From Casuarius casuarius (taxonomy: Eukaryota; Chordata; Aves; Casuariiformes; Casuariidae), in the NCBI GenBank assembly GCA_003342895.1, contig PTFA01000082.1, positions 2,738,197-2,802,196 of the forward strand: DNA of 64,000 nucleotides, given 5' to 3'. The notes under the pieces were generated by a model. It saw nothing but the letters and a program-made list of their open reading frames with translations. It was not told the DNA's origin and did not search any database. Numbering within the stretch: the stretch's first letter is position 1; each line of letters opens with the position of its first letter. This document shows positions 29,397-43,500 of this stretch, in pieces. The position numbers and the translations under genes are program-made.

Positions 29397-29438
29397 TGTG
29401 GGGGTTTTTTTGTTTGTTTGTTTTTTTTGGGGGGGGGT
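29397..29438. repeat. G/T-only low-complexity tract
   Basis: A G run, a T run, tttg units and a second run of nine or so G bases. Nothing but G and T on the plus strand over about 40 bases. Confidence 0.85.
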
Positions 29439-32180
29439 GAGGAAGAAGGTTCATAATACCTTTAAACTAACAACTGAATGAATCATGCAGCATTGCCACT
29501 CAAGGGCTAGGCCAATTCCACTACATGGTACTTATTTCAATGACATCGAAAGGCATATGCTATTTGCCCTTAGACTGCTAAAGCATGCATGCATACACAA
29601 GTGATCACCATTACAATTCTGATGCGTTTCTTCATGCTAGAATTGATGGGAATACTGCAGTGACATTATTATAAAGGAAATTTCTAAGTTTTTAAATAGA
29701 AACCATGGGGTGTGTTTAAGTGTACACTAGAGAATAGACTTTTACCAAGAGAAGAAAAAAGTCTATCAGAAAGCTGGAATTTCAAGTGTGCACCAAAAAT
29801 GAAATTGATTGTATGCAGATGTTGCCTGCTGGGAGCTTTAATTAAGTGCCTTGGGGGTTATTCTCAGCAGATATACTGGGCTTCTTGGCCAGGCTACCTC
29901 ATTTCCCAGAGTATCCCACCATCTTCACGCTTAAGAAGTTTCTGAACTTCGTGAATCATGGGATCCTACTCCTGTTGGGAAGGTCCATATTGGAGAATAA
30001 GTCAACNAGAAACAGAATTATAACTTCCTGGCACACCATTGCTGAAAAGCCAAACAGAACATCTCAGCTGACAACATGCATTTTGGGAAGTATTTCGGTT
30101 TTTTGCAGTTAAAGTATTCTCCTGAGAGAAGGCACTTTTCACACACACAAGAAGTAACAGAGCCAAGAACAATTTTCCAATAAAAGGGTTTAGACACAAA
30201 AAAAGCATTTACTTAGCTCTAATGCACATACACACAAAATAAAATTAGTCTCTCCTAGAGAACATCCTTGGGTTTTGTAACATTAGGGGAAGGGAGAAGG
30301 AAGAAATTATTCAGCTTCACTCAGGACCCAGTAAACTGGTTTTCAGGTCAACTAAAAAAATTTTAAAAAGTGACCCTCATGCAGAGTGCCAGCACACTGC
30401 TTGGACACCACTGAAGTCTGACTTGAAATATCAGCATCAGTTCTGGGTGTACAATAGTCCTCTCCACATGGGTGAGCATTACCCTCAATTAAGTTAATAC
30501 TCAGTCAAAACATCTGTCCCTGTATTATCTCTCATGGTTATAACGCTATCATTTTCCTTTCCCCTACTGCTCTGTGGCCTCATCATACAATTTAGTATCA
30601 GGTGGCATGGATGTTTATTCTAATTAACTGCATTGGAGGCCTATTTTCAAAATGCCAGAAACAGAGCTTTGACTAGTTTCATATGCAAATACTTTGTATA
30701 TCTCTAGACATAACAGCAGGTTTTGTTCAGCCATCTATACAATACAAAAATTACAATTGGTTAAAACAGATATATATGAAAGTTACTGTAACAAAACAAT
30801 TTCATCCTAGTTCCAGGCTTCAGTTATGCTGGAAGTCAGCAAAAGTTCAAGGAGAGAGAGTGATTATTTTGCTTAAACTTTCTTACACAGATTTAGGCAA
30901 GTTGTTAAACTAATTGCCTTGTTCTGACAGTCCTTTTTCAACTGTAGGTTTATTGTCTTTCTTTTTCTGTGGCTAGTAGTTTCCAGCACACTGATCTTCC
31001 CATTCCTTTATTTCATAGAGCCAGCCTGTAAGACAGTAGGTAAACTTCTGTTTGGGGAATGCATTTTTATTATTTCTCAATAAATACTTAATGTGTCTTA
31101 TTCCACATCCAGCAGAACTCTGGTCACAGGGGTTAATAAAGAAAGTCTGCAATTATGAATGATGGTTGGCTGCTTAGACTTTGCAGCCTTAGAAATTCTC
31201 CCTGCGGTTGCCCAAAAATGACATAAATACACTGCTAGTGCCTCATACTCGAATATACTTCAACTTTACAGCAAATAGCAACATTTGTTAAGTCAACAGT
31301 GTGATGTTTTCCAAACTGTATAAGGTGTCTTTCAAGTCTGTACAGAATTATGGTAAAGCAATTCTCCCTCCCCCACAATACAAAGCTGTTATTTTGCATA
31401 CTTAACAATGGTAGTATATGGTGTAATATACCTTTCCCTTGTGCATGCATATACTTCAGACAAACATACAGAAACTTGCCCAGCCTGACAGTGCTAATCA
31501 ACCTACTTCACATGCACAGTATCAGACTTCATACCAGCATAATACACAGCTTTCATAGGTAAGAAATCTGAAGCAAGAGGGAATGCTTACAGAAAAATCC
31601 ACTTTCTTAGGGCACAGACAGACATGCCCTTGCTAACCCAGCTAGAGCAGTTCAGAAAGCTATTATAGTAGCGATTCCACAGCTGATGATGTACATGTTC
31701 TTGAGTCTGTTTTGGTACAAAATAAGAGATGAAAAAAGCAATGGTGACACCTCCACACAAAGGCAAGGTCAGTAGGGAACATGGCCTTTTTCTACTTCCT
31801 TGAGTTGTACAGAGATAGAAATTATCTACTGAATTAGTTATGTCCACATGGTACTAAGCAACCTCATTATATCAAAGTGATCTTGGGATGAAGCATCTTG
31901 ATAACTCCTGCCTAGGCCTGTGCCACACTTGTATTTTAGTCTTCTGAGGACTGAAGCATTTCAGCTTAACCTAGCCTGCTAGGATCAGCCTAGTTCAATA
32001 GCCCGGAATACACAGAACAATAAACAAGATGATCTAAAGGGATCCTGGTAGGCCTTACATTTTTCAAAAAAACATTTAAAGTGCATTTCATCGCATAGCT
32101 ATTATCCAAATTCTATTTTAACATGCATTTTTCCTTTTATTTTTCTTCCTCCTTTCTTACTACACACAGGACTGTAAATT

Positions 32181-32195
32181 AAAAAAAAAAAAAAA
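32181..32195. repeat. Poly-A run
   Basis: Fifteen A after gtaaatt. Confidence 0.9.
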
Positions 32196-34378
32196 GTTAT
32201 TGCTAAGAATTTTAGCTACTGTGCTGAAACTTCAATGCCTAATAGCGCACATTACAGCTGCAGCCATGCTACAGCCTCAGGGAAATACCAAACTGTACTT
32301 GAATGCCAGAAGTGCCATGCAGGCAAAAGGTAGGCACCTGCACATAGAAGAGTAACCAAAAACTCTCAATAACCCACTTTGGTACCTAGGACACCTTCTC
32401 TAGGTTGGAGGAAAAACATGAGCTGAGCTACTGGGCAGGCTGACAGCACCACCAACCTGTGTAGCAGCTTTCTAGACATGCAGGGCCCACTGGGGTTCAC
32501 AAAACAGGCACTGGCACACTTACTTCTGAGAAACACATCACAACCTAACAGGCATGCATAATACACCTGCAAGCACATGTGGGAGCACCTACCCTGTGGC
32601 TAACAGTAGCTTGGCAGATACAGCCTGAGGCAAGGAAGCTGGAGGCCTCATGTCTCTCCCTCTGCAGCTGAGCAGGGCTGGAGCACNCAGGGCACTGCAG
32701 CTGGGCTCCTCCTCTCTCTTGTTGGTGCTGCTCCTCTTTGATTGAGATACTGAAGTAGGGAGAGGAATAAAGGAACTTNTCACTGGGATGCTCAGCTGTG
32801 AATTGGGACACTTGGGTTCCAGCCTTTGCACCCAAAAATATGTCAGTATTACACCCCGAGTGGAANAGCTCTAAAAAGGAAAGACTGAGAGCAACCAGGG
32901 TAGAATATACCAAAATCCAAGGTGTTCACCTGCAGGGGAGAAAAGCATTCAGGGGTCCCCAATACCTTACTCAGGGCAGAGAGCTGGGATTCAAAAATAA
33001 AATATGTTAGTGGTTAGAAGGCCTGCACTTCCTCACCTCACCCAAGGAATATTAGAGGCAACATTTAGCAAGACTGACTGCAAAGACAGAGGGACTAATG
33101 ACAACTACGAAAAGAGTCTACTAAAATGCCTTTGTTTTCACATTGAGATGATGTGGAGAATTAGATACAGATGGTAGCATTACACTTTGTGCATACTTGC
33201 ACGGTGCAGAAATCAGGTGTTAACTTAAAAATTGTAAAAACAGTGAATAAAACAGCATCTGCACTTCTCTACCCAGTGGTAGTGTTAGCAGTAGTATATA
33301 TGCAAAGGTTTTGCTCCATCATCATAAACTAACCTTTAAATTTCTAATTGTTAGGTAAACAAATGGTACAGTCATGGCTTACCAAAATTGCCATTGCCTT
33401 CATGGTAGCAGCAGTCAGGAATTCCCTAATACAGCCCCTCACACACACACACTGGCAGAAAACCAGCCCCCAGCACCAACCCTTCTTCCATGAGAGCTCT
33501 CACGAACATGCCTGCAGATGAGAGACTCAAATCAGGGTCACTTACAGGCTCTAGACAACTATTCAGACCACACAGTAACTTTGAGAAAGAGGTTATTCCT
33601 GCCAAAGCTCTGGTTTCACTCAGTGCTATTCATCACTTCATCTTGAAACACTTATTACAAAAGCACTACCTGCTCTGCTGTACCCCACAGAGTGGCCCCA
33701 GGATCCCCTCCAGGAGGCTCTGGGATGCCTGGCAGCCCGCAGGGAGTTGCATGGCTGCCTGGAGAGCCCCACGGCAGCGCAGCAGCTGCTGAAAGATGCA
33801 AACAGCTCGCGGCAGAAGACAAAACCAAACAAGCCTGTAAACCAGACCAAACAAGGAAGGCACACGCACAAATCCTTTCAAATGCTACCTTCCAGCAACA
33901 CTGTAAACAGGCCAAAAGTAATACATCATGGCCAGGAAAGGAGGTTTACCATGCACACAATCAAAAGACCCTAGGATTTTATGTTTTTTTTAAATACAAA
34001 ATAAAAAGATGATACATTGGAAACATCTCTTCACAAAACTCATACCCTTGCAGAACACCAGAACAGAGGTAAGATTCAGCCCAGACGATTTTGAACCCTG
34101 GCATGTCAAACTGATATAATATACATAAGCACAAAATGGTGCTGCTCCACCTTCCCCATATTGTTACTGGGAAGGTTAACAGGAACCCACCAAAGCAAAA
34201 CATGCACTTAAATACAGATCCCAAGGAGAGAAAACAGGTTTGTCTGCTTTTTGCAAGTAGCCTCCGACATCCCTCTGAGGCCAAGGCTCCCCCTTTACTG
34301 CTCTACTTGCATCACTTGCTGCCACCCTTCTTCCCTTTACGCAAATTGAAGCACGCTGTGTCTTATCTGTTTTTCTTC

Positions 34379-34402
34379 TTTTTTTAAAAAAAAAAAAAAA
34401 AA
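34379..34402. repeat. Adjacent T and A runs
   Basis: Seven T directly followed by seventeen A, able to fold into a short AT hairpin. Confidence 0.85.
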
Positions 34403-35628
34403 CTGTTTCTTCCCAACTGTTACCTTTGTAACATCTCTAATTAAAATCTCAATAATTTTTTGGCACCTAAATAATAGCTAGCTCATAAGGACTTCAGAAC
34501 ACTCAGATGTGACTTTGCCTCTCCCTCCCATCTTCCCTTAAGAGAAATAAGAGAGACAGGATTGTGCATGAGAACTCTTTTTAAACCAGTGCAGCATACA
34601 AGTACACCTGTTCTATATAAAAGCCTACATCTCCCCAGAAAAGCAGCTTTCTACCTTGGATTCACATAGCTTCAGCTTTCAGCAAGCCACAGACACTCTC
34701 ATTAGCACATCTTGCTCTTGACAACTGCACGTTTTCCTCATTATATTTTTGTTGGATTAGCATACCTCCTGAACAAAGTTGTTCTCCAGTTCAGTTCTGT
34801 CTTATAAAAAGAACATGTCTGCTAGACCTACTTCAAGAGAAAGCATCATTACAACCTTAAATACATGCTAGGCATACATAATACTAGGAAGAACTGAAAG
34901 GGATCACACAGCCCCTTATTTATGTTACCATCTTCCCCAGGTGCCAGTGCCCTTTTATCAGACACAGCTGCAGCTTTTCTGATGGCAAGACTTGTGATGC
35001 AGGACTGGCCCTGGGGCCTAGTGGGGGCACAGGCAGTGCAAGCGGTGAGGCAGGGTAGCAGGCTACCTGTACAACCCCTGCAACAGGGCTCAGTGGGAGA
35101 GCAAGCAGCAATACTGCAGGAAGCGGGCAGGAGCATGTGTGGAGAAAGCATGGTCTGTGGGTATCAGGAGTTGTTAGAAGAGGTTATATTGTAAAGGTCT
35201 TCCAAGATTCACAAGATAAGATCCTAAGCAGCAAGTTGGAGAGAGAAAACACATGGAAATCTCAATAGTAAAAGCAGTAGGCAAGCTTAAAATTCACATT
35301 CACACAGTTCAGTTTTCAAAAAAACCCAAATGACAGAGATACTATGCCCCATTAGAAGTCAGTAAACCAGAGGCCTTCTTAAAATCTCATGCTCGACAAA
35401 TATAGGGAAATTCTTAAGACCTATTAGTGTAGTTATATCCACATTAACAAGTGCATCACTTTGTTCACATTGTCAAATACCTGGTGATAACTTAATTCCT
35501 AGGTTTTCGCTGCATATGCAGGCAGCTTTACATGTTCTGTTTTAAATTCACTTAATTAACTCTGACTAATTTCATTATACATTTGTTGTTGGGTTTTTCC
35601 CCTTAATAAGACCAGCTGCTATTTACAA

Positions 35629-35686
35629 TATCTTACTACTGTCCGCTTCTTCCATTTTATCTTACTACTGTCCACTTCTTGCATTT
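35629..35686. repeat. 29-bp tandem duplication
   Basis: Two units (35629-35657 and 35658-35686), each starting tatcttactactgtcc and differing at a few positions. Confidence 0.9.
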
Positions 35687-37034
35687 GGTTTATTGTAATA
35701 AAAGAGATGATTGAATAAACCAACTGTTCTAGGTTAACTAATTTAATCACTTTGGGTAATGGCTTAACTAGAAAAGCAACTTGGACAAATGCATGCCATG
35801 CTTTGATTGCATGTCATGTCTAGATTTGTAATGACTTGTGACCAGTATCCTGTTCCTGGCAACTAATAATGAGGAATTATTTGCTCCTGTGGGGACAATA
35901 CGGTGCTAGAGTCTCACTTCAATACAGTAGGTTGCTAGCACAGGACAGATGACATTGCAAAGGTCTGAGGGGTTAAGTTGCTCTTTTGCCCTAAAGCAGT
36001 TGAGAGGAGTAAGTTGAGAGTAAATAAAGCAAGTTTACTTTACTTCCACTGCGTGGGAAACAGATTTCCTGAGACAAATGAGTCAAAAAAACTTCAAGAG
36101 AAATAACTGCAGAACTGAAAGACCATCCATGGCATTGTATGAAGATAAGCATTACCTAACAAGAAAAGGAAAAGAAATATACTTCCTGGATGGATACAAA
36201 ATAGATATGGGTTGAAAGTCCTACAGAATGAGCCTTCAGACAAAGGAGACTTTCTCCCTTTTCTAATGATTACTGCCAACAAAGGTCTTTCTCACTCCAA
36301 AGCTCTCTCTGGTGGAAGCAGGTTGTATCAGTCCTAAAATGACTATCCATGGGGCGATGCACCAGATATTTCCCTTGCTGTTGGTTTGCAGTTCCCACAG
36401 TCGATTATCCACAATCCCCAGCAGGAGAAGGCACTGTTACTCAGAAGAGCCTGTTTGTAGTCCTCCTCTTGATGTGAGAAGGGAGAGTTGTTTGCAGAGT
36501 TGGATAGCTGGCTTGAAATAGTGCTGTGCAGCAGTCTGACCATCGGGACTGTGGGGTTCATCCCTTTGGAAGCAGATGTTCTTCACATTCCTCTATGTTT
36601 AGCTTCTATAATGCACAATCTGGCAATAACCAAAGTCTTCTCTCCGCATCATTTGGCCCATGATACTAAACTTGAGAATCAAATCCTAGCACCACTGGCA
36701 TGGCAGTGAGATTTTTGCCACTGAAAGAGTTTTGTTTTTATTTAAGGCAAACTGGCTACTGTTGCTTTTGTTTTCTAGCAACTATTTGGAAGCCTTGGGC
36801 CTTTTTATGATTTAAATGATGTCTCACTTTAGTGAAGGATGCAGTCTCCTTCTCTCCATCAAAGTTCATGATGGAAACCTAGTTAAAAGGTAATTCCCCT
36901 GTCAAAGAGAACAAGGAAGAAATGGGCTGCTAAGAAGACTTGAAGTTGCATTTTAGAAAATTGTTCTGGCTGTCTAACTGACAGGCAGGTGAAACACATG
37001 ATCAGGTAAGCTATGGAGTGTGAGAATCTGTTTC

Positions 37035-37140
37035 ACTGAAGATTTTAAGAACAGGTTAGAAAAACATTAGATTCAGTTCAGGTGGTGGGACTCCATTAAG
37101 TTTCATGAGCACTCTTCCAGCTCTGCATTTCTGTGATTCA
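37035..37140 (+). mobile_element. CR1-type LINE 3' end
   Basis: The sequence contains gattttaagaacaggttag followed by aaaacat, then a GG-rich middle, cactcttccagctctgcatt and tctgtgattc. This is the order seen at the 3' end of amniote CR1 elements (ttttaagaacaggttggacaaacat, then cttccagccctacatttctatgattc). It is a short, diverged fragment without coding capacity. Confidence 0.6.
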
Positions 37141-37785
37141 GGCACCCAGCTCACTATTTTGACTAAAAAACCTTGTAAGCCTTGTTGACTAAGGACAATT
37201 TGATGTGTCAGAATAGAATGGGGGAAGGAAGAAGTAACCATATGAGGCTGTGTCATCACTATGCAAATAATGTTAGCTTTAAAGATCATTTTTCTTTTAA
37301 ATATAATTTCTCATTTTATGAATAGAATCAGGAAGAAAATAATATTCAAATGGCACTTACAATTGATTTTCAGAGTGCAGGAGAACAATACATCTGAGAA
37401 GAAAAAGACAATTTTGCTATTAAACAGGATTATCTCTTTTTAACAAAAGCTCCAACAGTACTTCTTTGAATCTAATTAAGAGGCCTGCTCTCCTTGGACC
37501 TAATGAGAGCAATGTTCTATTTTAAGGGCCCTATGGAAACTTCTACCAAGACCAGGAGGGTGCACTAATAGAAAACATTAATCATATCGGCAATAGGGGA
37601 CCTAATAAAAGACATTTTATGAGAGGTACAAGGACATGCAGAAGAAGAAAAGCCTCAAGTTTCCATTTTGCAACAAGCTGGTATCCTAAAATAGTATGTG
37701 TACTACAAACAGTACTATCAACACCATAAGCACAGTAGGAAAAGAGAGTGCTAGATCCATGTCCAAGGTGGTGTTAGTTCCTTGA

Positions 37786-37823
37786 CTTACCATTAAGGTA
37801 AAGACTTATCATTAAGGTAAAGA
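37786..37823. repeat. 19-bp tandem duplication
   Basis: acttaccattaaggtaaag at 37786-37804 and the same unit with one change at 37805-37823; further decayed copies of the aaggt/aaggct core follow to about 37860. Confidence 0.9.
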
Positions 37824-40344
37824 AAAAGGTCTTAAAGTAAGCCTTATCACTAAGGCTTACACATGGATACATGGGATTTCCTAAGTGTTCCTATCCTAGG
37901 TGACACTCAGTTCTCCAGGGACTGCATCATCTGTGGTTACTGCAGAAGTTCTGCTTTGGAACATGCATGAGATTTCTACCTTAGTTCCTTAATCTCTAAC
38001 ACTTGGCTTCAGGCTCTCTTTGGCTAAGCTGCTTCCAGGTCTGGAACAGATTTCCTGTCTTCTTGCAGCATGCAGCAGAGCAGTGTCTTTTGCCTTCTGA
38101 TGTTTCAAGTAATATCCTCCACTTCAGATTGTTTACCCTCCCATTTTTACCTTTATCAAAAATCCCTTCTTCATCTCATACTATCTAACTGATGTCAAAA
38201 GTCTTGTCTTATGTTTTGCAAGAAGGCTTAGAATATCTTTTTTTCAGGGAAGGGAGCAAATATCACTAAATATCACCTACTCAATTTTGTAAAACAGCTT
38301 GTAAATTAAATGTTGCATACCACTATACACTTGCTTGAGGGTCAGGCTATTCTGTACTTTCTCCATGTGCTTCTTCTGCATAGATCCCTGTGTTATCGGC
38401 TCATAAAGTGGCCCATGTGGCTGACTGGATTATGACCTGTGCAGGTGGTGAGATTCCTTTGGAAACTTAGAGCAATAGATTTGCTGGACACTGCAAAAAA
38501 AAACAGGCAGCCACGCTTAAGGATCCTTTCTCAGAAGAAGTAATTTATCTTGGCATTTGCCAGCACCATGAAATCAAACTGAACACAAGCCAAATTAAGT
38601 TAAATGTAAAAAAAATTATTTATTGACCAAAACTAAAGAGATAATAGAGTATCAAAATTTATAGAAAATTTTAATAAAAGATGAAAGGGAAGCCTTCTGC
38701 TTCACTCAGCTCTAAAGATTCATGTGAACCTTCAAGATGCAGCTGACCCACTGTTACACATTCAGAGCTTATGTCCAAGCATCTAGTTGCTTAGCACAAT
38801 CCAAGGAAATAGGATTTTTAAACAGAAGAGGATTTGATTTGGGATTCTTTCCTCTCTGCTTCTCTCCCCTCCCCCCACCAAAATCATCTCTTTCAATTCT
38901 TCTCTTTTTGCCTTTCATTTCTTTCTTCAAAGATGTCCTTTGATCTCCCACCCCCCGGCTGTACCCTTCCACTTTGGAAACTGTAGTGTCCCTTGGGCAT
39001 GGTTAATGGGACTTGCCCAAATTGGTAAGCAATCAGCTAGTGGTTGCTGTGGCACTTGACTAATGCCTGAAGAGGCTGCTAGTGCCTTGTGAGGCAAAAG
39101 GCCTGTCTGGGCAGTTTAAAATGCTTAGGTGCATCTTCTTCACATATTCCTTTATACACAGGTAACTTGTTAACCATACCTTTTTTCAGTCACCCTGCTG
39201 GGATTAATGTCTGCATCATATGACTGGATTTTATCTGGGACCAGACTTAACAGTAACCAGTCTCTTCAGGGTAATAATGGACTTCAAGCTAACTGCTCCC
39301 TAAACCAATATTTGAGGTATAGTGTGACATACTTTTTAATAATAATGTTGGTTATTACAAAGAAAATTGTCATAGTGTACCTAACCATCTGTTCTAATGA
39401 TTGTCTGTTTCAGTGCCAAAGTGAGAGAGAACCAGTTGGTATTTCTAAAGCTCATATGTAAGTAAGGATGTCTTTCTCCTGAGAGAACATTCCTAAAATT
39501 TGGAAGTCATCAGGACATTACTACTAACCAAGTTTTCTTTGGCCCAATCTTGCCTCCAGGAGAAATAAATCTAGAAACTTCCCTCGGTATAACAATAATG
39601 ACCTGTTTTTCACATGGAAAAAAAAAATCCTCCAGTGTCATAGAGTGACTAAAGAAACAGCGGTCCTTCTACCTTCATAATCGATATCATGCACAGAGGA
39701 CTGAGATGACCTTTAAAGAACCTCCAGGGCCAAGTTTTAATTACCCATGCTGCCACATCATGAAGTGGAAGGGGAGTAATGAAAACAACGACGAGCTTTC
39801 CATTTCCACCCGCAATTATCATTCCTGGGCTGAAAGTGGCTACACACAATACAGAAAAAAAAGGTTATGTTGGCAAATTCGGAAAAAAAAAAGAATTAGT
39901 AATCAGTCCAACCTGAGTGGATATGAATCCACAATAGAAAAAAAGCAGCTCCTGACTATGCCCTCTTGGGCATGCCTTATCAACCAGCACCATAAAAATG
40001 TTTGAAAATTGAAAGCATATTGTGCAAGGAAAAACAGAACTAATTGAGGCACTGGAGGGAGACTGAGGAACTGATCCAAAAGCTACTGTTGTCAGTGGGA
40101 ACATGCCTTAAAAGGAACCACAAAAAACATTCGTACTTTACTTGCTAGCATCCTGTGCTAACAGCATACACAAATGTTAGAAGCAACCAAAGGTGAGGAT
40201 AAACATTAGCTATAAATACCAGCCTGAGTAAGTGAAAGCTTTATTAAAATAAAATGTTGGTAAGTTTTTGATGATTCAGAAGAAAAAGAACTGGCAACTT
40301 TGTTCGTTAAAAACAGTTTCAAAATGTAAATAAACTATGCAGCA

Positions 40345-40575
40345 GCATGCTTACTGGTTAGCACCAAGTGAGGGACTGGGAGACAGTGCAAGAACTCTAT
40401 TCCCAATTTGCTACATGATCCTGGCCAAGTTATTTAGCTCCTGTTTGTTTATCCATCTGCAACATGGGTGTAAGAAAAGTTATTTCCCAGATGGCAGCAT
40501 GGTGAAACTTAATTGATGTTTGTAAACTTCTGGCAGAGTCCCTGATGAAAGGTGAGCACAAAATAATATTACATT
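40345..40575 (+). mobile_element. MIR/CORE-type SINE remnant
   Basis: The order of landmarks follows the MIR consensus: a tRNA-like head (ctggttagcacc), gggactgggag, a box-B-like gaactctattccc, then gatcctggccaagttattt, atccatctgcaacatgggtg, and a tail with gtttgtaaacttctgg and gatgaaaggtgagc. Divergence is high, as expected for an ancient copy. Copies of this family survive in birds, crocodilians and turtles as well as mammals. Confidence 0.7.
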
Positions 40576-43500
40576 CACCTTCTGGGAGCTCCTGTATTTA
40601 TTTCATAAATGCAATAAAAATAGAGTGAGGGTTACAAGGAGAGAATTATTAAAAATCTGCTGTAATAATTAGTGAGTTCAAAAAGTGCATTCTTGTTCAC
40701 AGAATACCAGTAAGTAGTCATACATAAATATAGATCAGACTTGGTTTAATGGCTGTTTTGTTTTGTAAGATGAATGCATACATCCTCCCAGGAAGAAAGT
40801 TCAAATCACATGCCCACCCTTTCCCCTGCCCTGATTTCACTGAAATGATCAGGAAGACTCCAAACCACTCCCCCTCCCCCCCCAAAGAAAAGATTAAATT
40901 TGGAATTTGTGGCTTTGTAGCTATGGCTTCTTACTTTAGCCTGCTAAAGTGCATTCCTGGGCAATTGCGGCAGCTCTCGATTTCCCACCTCTAAAACAGG
41001 ACGTGGGAACTGACACCACAGGCTCAAATTCAGAAAGCTTCTTCCACAGAATGCCATCTCCAGCAGTGAGCAGCACCATATGCTGCTATGCGCACTTCCC
41101 TTCCTACTCTATAGATTAGATATTACCAAGGGTTCTGGCTCTCTTCCAACTCTTTTTTCTGTTTTAAACAGTGTCTGTTATAATTCTGGCTACTCTTGTT
41201 TCCCTTAGAAAATCCCATTCTGCTCACTTCTTGGCGCCAGTGTCATCCTGTGGCACATTTCCACAGCCGAATTAAGCCTTGGGCAGCAAATCATGAGGAT
41301 AATACCACTACCTTCCTGTCTTCCTTTTTCATCTTGGCTTGTTTCGTTTACAGACTACAGAGCCTGGATTCCTTCCTGCTCTCTAGCATGGATGGAAGAT
41401 GGCAGATTCAAACAAAAAATTCTTTCATAGATCAATCACATATTACATGAACTCTGCCACAAAGCACTGTGGATGCTAAGAGTTCAAATGGATTCAGAAA
41501 GCAAAACTAATGAAAAACAAATCCAAAACACAAATTCGTAGAAGAGAACCATCCTAGGCTACTAATCACAAAGCTACACCTTTGGCTTAGAAAATGCCTG
41601 AGCTGTGGCTAGAAGCTGGAGAAAACTATCACTGGAAGCTGGAGACAATTTGAGGGTGGTATTCCCTTAACTGCTACTGCTTGTACTCTTCCTCAGGAGA
41701 CAGGATAAAGGGGCTACAGCTCTAAAAAAGAAAAATGATAAAAAAAATAATAAAAAATACATTTTTGGGATGAGCTGGAATCATGCTCTAGGATGTCTGT
41801 ATGTAAAAAAGGGGATAGTAATGTCTTGTTGGTGGATCCTGCAGGAGCCCAATGTGAGTACGGTACCTAACTGCTGCGAGGCCTCAGGCACTGCTAAATG
41901 TGGACTTTGTGTGTCTGTAGGCTTAGACAGCGGCTTGAGACAGACGGAGGGGAGAGGAAAGAGGCTAAGGTTTTTTGCTTCTGGCACCTACAGGTTTTTA
42001 TGTTCTGCACCTTACAGGCAAAAGCCTAACAAATGAGCTCCATGCCATAACTTCTTCAACTTGATGTCCTTCCCACTCTTTTTCTAACCACCTGCTACAG
42101 TGACAACCTATTCATTAAATTTGAAGAAATACAATATTAAACAAAAGATTAACAATAACTTAAATAGCCTTTCAGTTTTGCCAAATAAAAGAAGGAACCT
42201 CAAGATCCCCTATTTTTTGGAAAAGGTGAATTTGTTTTGGTTTTTGTTTGTTTTTTTAAAAAGGGAGTTCTCCCCGGTTGTCAGCAGTAGACTATGTACC
42301 GTGGTCAAATTGAGATGTACAGTTTATGAGCCTTTTTCCCTCCAGTTAATTCAAATATATCCATTAGTCACATCAGGAGCTCTGGATTTGTCTTGCTTGC
42401 TACTAAGTGTGAACGTGCCAGTGGCCCCCATTCATTTGATAACTTATCAAATTGGAAGAAACATGAGTCTATTGTGCCCATTTTCATCTATGCATGAGCC
42501 AAAGTATAATGTTCCTTTAGTGTAGATATAGCTATGTAGTTGGTATAATCCTTCTCCTTCCTGCTTTTTCTTCATTCTTTCATAGTGATAAACAGAAATA
42601 AACCTCATAGCAGAACTTTTTTGCTGGCATTCACAACAACATCCCTTTCAGTTGAAAGTAAAAAGTCTTTTCTCTGATCTGTTTTTTCAGGCTCTCTGCA
42701 AAATCAGGCAGATGCTGCCACTTGATTTAAATGTGGCTTAGATTTCATAAGAAAAAAGCCAAAATGTGGGGACCATGAAAAGGCTCCTAGAAGGGATGTT
42801 TATATGCCACAGTGTTCCAGCATAGTTCAAGGCCTGACTCAAGACTAGCACCTGAGAATGTTCACAAAGTGACATGAATCTTATTTCAAAGATGCAGCTT
42901 CAATTTACTTAAATAACTTCCAGTTGTGCACTCCATCCTGGGAGTTTAATTAATACCCACTGATGCTTCCATAAATAAAGGATCCATGACTAAACGAGAG
43001 CAGTGCCTACTGAAAACTGTATAGAAAAACACAGCTATTTAATAAAAGTTACTAGCGGAAGACATTTTCTAAAAATGGTATAGGGAAATATCTCTTTGTG
43101 AAGACAGTATAGCTACCCACAATAATGTATGCAAAAATGGAATCACATTTCTGATTTTGAAGTAGCATTATAATATTTGATTCTAAGATCCAACAGTAGT
43201 TTTTCAAGACTGGGTTCCACTTGCACAATTTCAAGATGTTAAAAATACATTTGAAGTAGAGGGTATTTATCTTCCTACATTTCAATGCCTTTATTTTCTT
43301 CTGGATTCTCAGAAGCTTGTTATTCTTCTTCAAGTAACAAGAATTCCTCTATCAATTCCCATACCTTCCTAAAAAAGCACAATATACAACAACACAATCA
43401 GCGGGCAGAAAACAAGACTTACGTCAGTGACAGCCGACACCTGGGTGCAAGCACAGGAGGTGTCAGAGAGTCTTCCCATTATGAGCCATACAAAAGGAAC

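Noticed and set aside
42100..42525. 141-codon plus-strand open frame
   Set aside because: Low-complexity AT-driven composition, no splice context, no recognisable motif; fits a chance frame in 64 kb.
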